From Theocolax elegans (taxonomy: Eukaryota > Arthropoda > Insecta > Hymenoptera > Cerocephalidae), in assembly GCA_026168455.1 (NCBI GenBank), contig CM047429.1, positions 33,649,577-33,713,576 of the forward strand: a DNA stretch of 64,000 nt. Direction: 5' to 3'. The notes under the pieces were generated by a model. That model was given only the letters and a program-made list of their open reading frames with translations. It was not told where the DNA came from and did not search any database. Of this stretch, positions 57,282 through 64,000 are shown in pieces; the stretch's first letter is position 1; each line of letters starts with the position of its first letter. The position numbers and the translations under genes were made by a program.

Positions 57282-58317
57282 TGTGACGTGGTATTCGCGC
57301 ACCCGATCTAATTTAATTAATTTTAATAATTAGAATTAATCGTTGGGCCGCGTTGCCCAATACCGCGCACACAATTAATTTATTTTCCGAACTGCGGGCT
57401 GTCGCCAGAAACGCGAGTTCGCTGGGACGTACGGTATGGAGGTTTCGGGCGATCCTCCTTGCCTCGACACGATTACTTTAAATTAATAGGATGTCGGCGG
57501 GAGCGGGGAGAATAAAAGAAACACATAAATAATTAAAATAAAAATAAAAGATGCATTTATTTTAATTTATTTAACATTATGATGGCCATCCAGGCCGTGT
57601 GCCGCGACAAATATTGCTTCGCGCGGGCGGAAGTATCGGGAGCCAACCGGATCGAGATCCTCGCCTGCGGTTGACTCTACCCCGATCTCCGCTATTCGGG
57701 TACCGGCGTACCCGAATACACTCCCGAGGTCTCACACACACACACTCGGGGTAAAGGGGGGAACGCGCGGTAATATAAGAAGACTTACCGGGGTGCGCCC
57801 CGTGGATGGCCCAGCCGATCCTTGTCCCTGTGTCCTCCTGGGCAACGGAGGACGACGTCGGCTGCGGTGGTGGAAGGCGGCCCTCTGCCGCGGCGAGTGC
57901 CTCGCGAACCGCGTCCGCACTCACACACAACTTCCCGTCCTTAGCACACTCACCCAAATCACTCGCGGCTCACTCACGAGGATGTTCCGGGTATCGACGG
58001 CTTTTGCGCCTCACGCGCCTTGGTTCAGCCGTAAACACTATCACGATTACCCCGGATAGTTTGTCCGCCTCGAACGGCGGATCGGGACGTACTGATTAGG
58101 CAATCGCCTAATTTTCGAAAAAGGGATGAGAGTGGGGAACACACACACACTCGCGCTCTCATCCCTACGTACTATTGCGCGCGTAATCGTACATTTGTAG
58201 AAAAATAAACAAGTGTCGTCGGTTGGCCTTGACATACGAAAGGCTCCGACGACTTACAATTCGACAATTTAAATACTCTATTCGTCGTGAATAGATTGTG
58301 TGACGATTTCCGTCACA
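57282..58317 (-). repeat. 5' LTR of the young Gypsy element
   Basis: Same length as the 3' LTR and apparently identical in sequence; ends at the GCAT target duplication. Confidence 0.93.
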
Positions 58318-58321
58318 GCAT

Positions 58322-58887
58322 CCATCCATATCCTCCATTTGGATAAATAAGTGGGTATGTCATTGGATCAGTGTGTTTACTTATTAAAGGAATACTAATT
58401 GGATTGTCATATTTTGAATATATAACTATATCCCGCTCTGAAGTAGGCAGTCCATTTTTTCCTACAAATACCATTGCAACTTCATTACAAGTAGCTTCAT
58501 TATATACATATTTTTATCTAATTTTTCATTTCGTTTTATACACATGGTAACTGTTTGCGGTATAGTACCACTTTTAGCACACCGTTCTAATTCTTCTTTT
58601 TCTACCTCATACATCATTTTATAAGATTTAGCATAAAGGATTAACATTTCTAATTAAGCTATCTAATTTACTTAATAATTCTAATTTTGTATCTAAATTA
58701 TTTTTAAAACTTTTTCTTTCAGCTGTAGCTAATTCATTATCTAGAACATATAATTGTCCATATTTCCGAGCCTCACTTTCATTTGGATGTAAAGCAAAAA
58801 CATTGTGATATATTTGACCACAAATTCTTATAATTTGCGGTCCACTGCTAGATAACTTGTCATAATTAGCTCCAAAGCTTGCAAAAG
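58322..58887 (-). pseudogene. Helitron Rep protein, middle part
   Basis: Minus-strand coding DNA between the Gypsy and Penelope insertions. Motifs typical of Helitron_like_N proteins are readable: FASFGANYDKL..SGPQIIRICGQIYHN (58800-58887), LDNELATAERKSF, and near the Gypsy junction YPLIYPNGGYGW. Several frame breaks; the frame 58462-58647 is one fragment. Confidence 0.8.
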
Positions 58888-58900
58888 CTAAAGTATTATT

Positions 58901-60329
58901 TAGGAGTGGTTTAGGTTTTCCTCGATATTGATGAACAAACCATATTTATTTATTTGGCGACGTTTCGATGGATATCCTCCATCCTCATCAGGCTATACCT
59001 TTTTATTAAAAAATGATTTCATTTTACAACATCTTTTAAACACAATTTTTACATATATAAATCTAAGTTACTTACTATTTCGTCAATATATAGGTATACA
59101 CATATTATTAACAGCATCTCTGATGCGTCGCTCTATAATTGAAAACAATGATTAAAATAACAAACGTTTAACAATTTTTGCACAGAGATTGAGGTTATAT
59201 ATAACATACCTTTCCCCTATTGTTGTGTCCATAATCAACACAAGAAATTGAAAATTAAATAAATACTTAAAGAACATTACAAAATAAATTAACACATAAT
59301 CACACATATTAAGCAAAAGGCAGTCAAATATTAAAATAAAGCTAACAATGTATATCACAGACGGTTAATACTGAAAAATTTGAAATATCACGTCCCCCGT
59401 TTTCAGAGACACCTATGCGATCAATCTTAATCAGATTGACAACACAGTCATTCCCACCACAGGCGCGAAACTTCAAATTAAGTAAATTATGTGTACTGAT
59501 AAGTAATAAAAATTAATAAATTATTTATGATTATTTACAAGAGAATTCAAAAAATTTTTTTATAAGACTAAATTAAAATTTACTATTTCAATAAAAAATA
59601 TTTTTTCCCGTTAAAACAATTAATAATTGGTAATAAAAATTTAAAAAATTAAATTTAAGTAGTTAAGTATTTTATTAAATTTTAAATATAGTAGATTAAC
59701 TAAACAATTTTTATAATAATGAAGAATCTTTTAATTATGAACCTAAATGAGAAGAAATTAAAAAAAAACCAAAAATATATATTTGAATTTACCGCGTCGC
59801 GCATCGTGCAAGACACAATACGCGCATCGATCAACACGCAAGTCGATCACTCACCTTATCCAAACATCTGATCGATATACATTGATTTGAGGTTATGTCA
59901 TAGGGGAGAGATACACATTATAATTTAGATTTTAATTTAATACTATTGATAATGTCACTGTAATGTTGGCTAAGATGTCTAGTATCGTCTTTGCAATTGA
60001 TCGCATTATGTTGCAGATTTATGTGGATCATTTCTGATAATACTCGTTTTTTCCAATTCTTTTCAGTATCAAGTATTTTGACGTTGTCAAAATCTAACGA
60101 ATGATCATATGCGAGCATATGTTCATTGATTACATAGTGCGACTCAGTTTTGTTTATATTAGCTTTATGTTCTTTAATACGACATTTTACTTGTCTCTTT
60201 GTTTCACCCACATAACTAGCATTACAATCTTTACAATCTATTTTATACACTACATTAGTTTTAGTTAATTTGTCTATTTTATCTTTGCCCCTCACAATAA
60301 CACCATCAATTTTATTATAAATTTTAGTA
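58901..60329 (-). mobile_element. Penelope-like element, 5'-truncated
   Basis: Inserted in the Helitron Rep gene with a 13-bp target duplication CTAAAGTATTATT (58888-58900 and 60330-60342). Sense is the minus strand: GIY-YIG endonuclease frame, AT-rich 3' region, and near 58960-58990 a hammerhead-like motif. Reverse transcriptase is missing by 5' truncation. Confidence 0.87.
59918..60295 (-). pseudogene. Penelope GIY-YIG endonuclease domain (5'-truncated)
   Basis: NVVYKIDCKDCNASYVGETK is the GIY-YIG core with the CxxC insert typical of Penelope-like elements; then RQVKCRIKEHK, HMLAYDHSLDFDNVKIL and SEMIHIN. In these elements the domain cuts target DNA. The N-terminal reverse transcriptase is absent and the first Met shown is not a native start. 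Confidence 0.88.
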
Positions 60330-60342
60330 CTAAAGTATTATT

Positions 60343-60800
60343 ATATATTCGAATATTTTTGCGAAAATTAAGACTATCTTCTGATGTACCTGTAGCTAAT
60401 TGCTTTAATTTTTCTGGATAAGCAGGAATTGTTGGCAACTCTACGTTTCCCTTGTGACAACAATTAGAAAATTCTTTACCGTTTGTATATTCAAAAGCAA
60501 AATGCTTAGCATTGCAATGTTTACAAGTTTCAGACATATAACCCAAATTGTTTTCGATAATTATTTTCTCATCAAAATCTATATTTGCTATTCCACCTAT
60601 TATTTTGGATTTACTGAATAATTTTAGATTTTGTTCATTTTTAATCAAGATATTTTTTGTGATAATTGGTTCGTCATATACGTTATAAACTTTTCCATCG
60701 TCAATTTTTAATTTTTTAAGTAATATGATTGGCATTTCCATGTCTTTTACACTTTGCATACATTTGCGCCTTTTTAAATTCTTATTTAAACGGACTTGTA
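60343..60800 (-). pseudogene. Helitron Rep protein, zinc-finger part
   Basis: The frame that runs to 60759 and above includes ETCKHCNAKHFAFEYTNGKE and SNCCHKGNVELP, the cysteine pattern that opens Helitron_like_N proteins in animals. It is joined to the 49-residue repeats by a frame change at a run of eight T (60817-60824, A on the coding strand). Confidence 0.85.
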
Positions 60801-61592
60801 TTAATTTATCGATATCTTTTTTTTATTTTTGTTTAATAAATTTCTTTTCAATTTTTTATTTTCTTTTTTATTACATTGGTCATTGTCGTCATTATAATAA
60901 GCTTCTCTTTTTCGCAAAGCTTCTTTTTCTCGTTCATTTTTTATTTCGTCACTATTCATTATTTGCCTTTTCAACATAGTTCGCTGTTTCCTCTTTAGTT
61001 GTTTTTCTTCTATTTTGCCATCATTAGTATTTTTACTCCTATTATAAGCTTCTTTTTTTCGCAATGCTTCTTTTTCTCGTTCATTTTTTATTTCGTCACT
61101 ATTCATTGTTTGCCTTTTCAACATAGTTCGCTGTTTTCTTTTTAGTTGTTTTTCTTCTACTTTTCCATCATTAGTATTTTTACTCCTATTATAAGTTTCT
61201 TTTTTTCGCAATGCTACTTTTTCTCGTTCATTTTTTATTTCGTCACTATTCATTATTTGCCTTTTCAATATAGTTCGCTGTTTCCTCTTCAGTTGTTTTT
61301 CTTCTATTTTGCCATCATTAGTATTTTTACTCCTATTATAAGCTTCTTTTTTTCGTAATGCTTCTTTTTCTCGTTCATTTTTTATTTCGTCACTTTTCAT
61401 TGTTTGCCTTTTCAACATAGTTCGCTGTTTCCTCTTTAGTTGTTTTTCTTCTATTTGGCCATCATTAGTATTTTTACTCCTTATATAAGCTTCTTTTTTT
61501 CGCAATGCTTCTTTTTCTCGATTAGTTTTTATTTCACCATTATTCATTGTTTGTCTTTTCAACATGGTTTGCTGTTCCTTTTTTAGTTGCTT
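60801..61592 (-). pseudogene. Charged 49-residue tandem repeats of the Helitron protein
   Basis: About five units, each resembling MLKRQTMNSDEIKNEREK followed by EALRKKEAYNRSKNTNDGKI and EEKQLKRKQRT; 147-bp steps in the DNA. Strongly charged and probably helical. In the same frame as the protease part upstream, from which it is parted by one TAA near 61593, where other repeats have a Gln codon. Confidence 0.85.
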
Positions 61593-61595
61593 TTC

Positions 61596-62420
61596 TTATG
61601 TATCATTTAATTGTTTATTTTTATTTTCTCGACAAAATGAACTATAACTTGGGATTTCATAATCTATTTCCATTGGAGTAGTAGAATCAACGCAAACGAT
61701 TTTATCTGTATTATATACGTTTATTATTTTTTGTTGTTCAGAAATTAATTTTTGTTGAAAATTTTGTTCTGTTATTTTCATTTCTTCTGCATTGAAATTT
61801 AATTCTTTTACATTAAAATTATAACTATGAATGAAGTTTTTTTTGATTGGTATTGTTGAAACATTATAGTTCATACTTTGTAAAATAGGAAACATCGTAA
61901 TATTACGTGTTTCATATATTTTTAGTAAATGTAAACGCATTTGGGAAATATCGAAGTTTAAATTGCATGGACATAAATTAAATACAATAGAGACAGCAAA
62001 AGCTATAGCGAAAATTCCACAATCATAGCTATTACTTTGAAATTATACTGTCTCAAAAACAATTTTTAATTGTCGACTATCTGGAAATAATCTATTGATA
62101 TAAATTTTATGTTCATCTTGCAAATATTTAGCATTCAAACTATCATAAATGTGTATCGTTCCATTATTGTAATACATACAAATCCAATGCTCTTTTTCAT
62201 AATTTCCAGAAAATAATAATTGAATGTATTTTTTATTCAATGGAACCGAGTTAATATTATCCGGTTTTTGAACTAAAATAGTTGCTTGCATATTAAATGG
62301 AGTACATGATTTAAGAATGTTATTAAATTCTAATATGTGTTCATCATTCAACATAGAAGCATCGCCGCTATATGATCCAGTTCCTTTTACAATTAATTTT
62401 TGTTCTTCTGTCAAACCCAT
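61596..62420 (-). pseudogene. Ulp1-like cysteine protease (peptidase C48-type) domain of the Helitron
   Basis: 62043-62420 holds the His part (EKEHWICMYYNNGTIHIYDS, with catalytic-type H and D); after one in-frame TAA at about 62041 the same frame continues with NSYDCGIFAIAFAV, the Cys box of Ulp1-like proteases, and on to 61596. Start chosen at MGLTEEQKLI. The domain is in frame with the Lys-rich repeats and upstream of Rep/helicase. Proteases (OTU- or Ulp1-like) are known in some Helitron-type proteins; the role is unknown. Confidence 0.82.
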
Positions 62421-62999
62421 TATAAAAATGGTTTATTCTATAAAATAATTCACTGTTATAATAATAAACTTAATAATTTGTTTAAATTGATTAATAATTA
62501 TTATAACTTTTTAATTTTTTTAAACGATTATTTTAAATTTTTTATAATAATTTTATATAATTTTTTATGAAATATAAATTAGTAATAATAGTATTTATAT
62601 AAAAATAGCTTTAACCAAAACGTCCCAAATTGTTTTTCCCGTTCAACTATCTGTTTCTTAAAGAAAAATTCAACAGTTCGATTCGAAAATATCATTTCTG
62701 ATGAGTTTTTTCCGCTCTTTCGAAATTCGGACATATTTGCGATATATGTAAGTGTTTTTATAATACAACTGCTTAAGCAAATCAAAATGCGATCAATACC
62801 TTATTCAGATCGTGCTAAATCGTTGGATTTGGAAGCATAAATGCTCATACTTAACTGGTAATTTAATTAGTATAGTCTAATTCAAAATAGCGACCACTGA
62901 AGTAGCCATGTTTGAACATAAATTTAATAACAAAACTTTGAATTTTTTTCTCAATAACGATCCACTCTGCAGAAAATGGTATGCAACAAAAAGTACTTA
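62421..62999. other. Non-coding AT-rich DNA, possible Helitron 5' region
   Basis: No gene supported. Upstream of the protease frame on the minus strand. Confidence 0.45.
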
Positions 63000-63622
63000 C
63001 TAGGAGAGGCCACGGCCTTTGGAAAACGGATTTTAATCAAACTCTGAGATATGCTTTGTAATACAAAAATATAAAGAAATCCAGATTTCTAGACCCTAAC
63101 GCGTTAATTTACCAAAGTTGTAAGCTAATAAGGTAAATTTATAAATAAAATTACTTCCAATTTAATTGCTTATAACTCAAAAACAAATGAAGATAAACAA
63201 TCAAACCAGGAAATATAAGACAATTGAGATCAAGTAGATATGGTTTAAAAAAAATAAGCTCAAATCAAAAAAAATCAACAAATTTTTAATAGTAAATTTT
63301 GGGTAAATATTCTACTATTTCTTATTTTCTCTACCACTTTGAGGCAAATTGACCGATTTGAGCTTATTTCTTTTTAAACCATATCTACTTGATCTCAATT
63401 GTCTTATATTTCCTGGTTTGATTGTTTATCTTCATTTGTTTTTGAGTTATAAGCAATTAAATTGGAAGTAATTTTATTTATAAATTTACCTTATTAGCTT
63501 ACAACTTTGGTAAATTAACGCGTTAGGGTCTAGAAATCTGGATTTCTTTATATTTTTGTATTACAAAGCATATCTCAGAGTTTGATTAAAATCCGTTTTC
63601 CAAAGGCCGTGGCCTCTCCTAG
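63000..63622. mobile_element. Foldback element, family F, TTA target duplication
   Basis: Starts CTAGGAGAGGCCACGGCC and ends with its reverse complement; TTA at 62997-62999 and 63623-63625. Arms of about 300 bp. Ends resemble family E (C.AGGAG.GG..CCAC). Confidence 0.87.
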
Positions 63623-63626
63623 TTAG

Positions 63627-64000
63627 TTCAAAACAAGGTGATTTTTTCGATTTATAGTGAACAAACCATTTAATTTATTTAATTGGCGACGTTTCGATGG
63701 AAGTCCTCCATCCTCATCAGGCTATACCTTTATTGAAACAATCATTTATTACACCAAGGTTTTACAACTTTGCAAGTTTATGTATGCAAACGTATAATTT
63801 TTTACTATTTGGTCAAGTTAATACACATACGTGACATTTCGCAAAATTTCCATACTATCTCTGATATGTCGCTCTATAATCAAAGGCATAAGCAAGTAGC
63901 AAACATCAGAGTATGAATTTTCACTAAGATTGAGGTTATAAAACTTAGTTCACCTTTCTTCTTTGAATCAGCCGTATATAACATCATATTTCTGATCAAT
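63627..64000 (-). mobile_element. Penelope-like element, 3' end, cut by the window edge
   Basis: Matches the 3' region of the element at 58901-60329: GTGAACAAACC, TGGCGACGTTTCGATGGA, CCTCCATCCTCATCAGGCTA and, further on, CTCTGATATGTCGCTCTATA. The coding part lies beyond 64000. Confidence 0.82.

Larger units (their letters stand above)
47529..58317 (-). mobile_element. Young Ty3/Gypsy LTR retrotransposon, integrase core deleted
   Basis: 10,789 bp, with two 1036-bp LTRs at a constant offset of 9753 and no difference noticed in their reading frames. Exact 4-bp target duplication GCAT at 47525-47528 and 58318-58321, in the Helitron Rep gene. Minus-strand order: 5' LTR, tRNA-Arg primer site, 2.6 kb leader, gag, pol, 3' LTR. 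Gag and pol are open over most of their length, but the integrase catalytic domain is missing. No env-like frame. Confidence 0.95.

Noticed and set aside
1..64000. tRNA and rRNA genes
   Set aside because: No tRNA or rRNA sequence was recognised; the only tRNA-related sequence is the 18-nt primer site at 57262-57279.

Overview
The window is a transposon-dense stretch of an animal nuclear genome, most likely an arthropod and probably an insect. The only host coding sequence I can support is one kinase-domain exon of an Eph-type receptor tyrosine kinase (9853-10322, + strand). The rest is AT-rich DNA filled with nested mobile elements. R1-clade LINEs, Penelope-like elements with a GIY-YIG nuclease, Helitrons and Ty3/Gypsy elements together fit an insect, perhaps a hymenopteran; the species cannot be fixed from this sequence.

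Layout. 1-2915: 3' end of an LTR retrotransposon with a very long LTR. 2916-7830: a nearly full-length LINE on the minus strand, with one nonsense codon and one homopolymer frameshift. 9853-10322: the Eph exon, followed 116 nt after its donor site by a ~950 bp foldback element. 11880-12470: Penelope fragment. 14184-14623 and 18246-19289: two solo LTRs with 4-bp target duplications. 14632-15627 and 15970-17144: long foldback elements. 15637-24468: three copies of a Helitron-like non-autonomous family ending in GC hairpins and CTAG. 20770-22645: an internally deleted R1-like LINE sitting in (TTA)n. 24645-31240: an R1-like LINE sitting in (GT)n, itself split by two insertions of another LINE whose 3' tail is poly(T). 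31696-33350: foldback element. 33685-39890: an AT-rich Gypsy element flanked by two small elements in opposite orientation, each carrying a complete type III hammerhead ribozyme. 42590-43290: foldback element. 44182-62420: a decayed autonomous Helitron on the minus strand (Ulp1-like protease, 49-residue repeats, HUH Rep, PIF1 helicase). It is split by a young 10.8 kb Gypsy element (47529-58317, LTRs with no length difference and apparently identical) and by a Penelope-like element (58901-60329). 63000-63622: foldback; 63627-64000: start of another Penelope copy.

Most interesting points: (1) two hammerhead ribozymes with full catalytic cores, stems and complementary loops; (2) an array of eight ~33 nt hairpins with compensatory base changes in the 2.6 kb leader of the young Gypsy element, two of them inside larger three-way-junction-like units; (3) the young Gypsy element lacks its integrase core; (4) a LINE family with a poly(T) 3' tail seen in two independent insertions; (5) foldback elements whose target duplications can be read directly, in one case from empty sites in sister copies within the window. 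All comparisons were made by eye; no database search was run.
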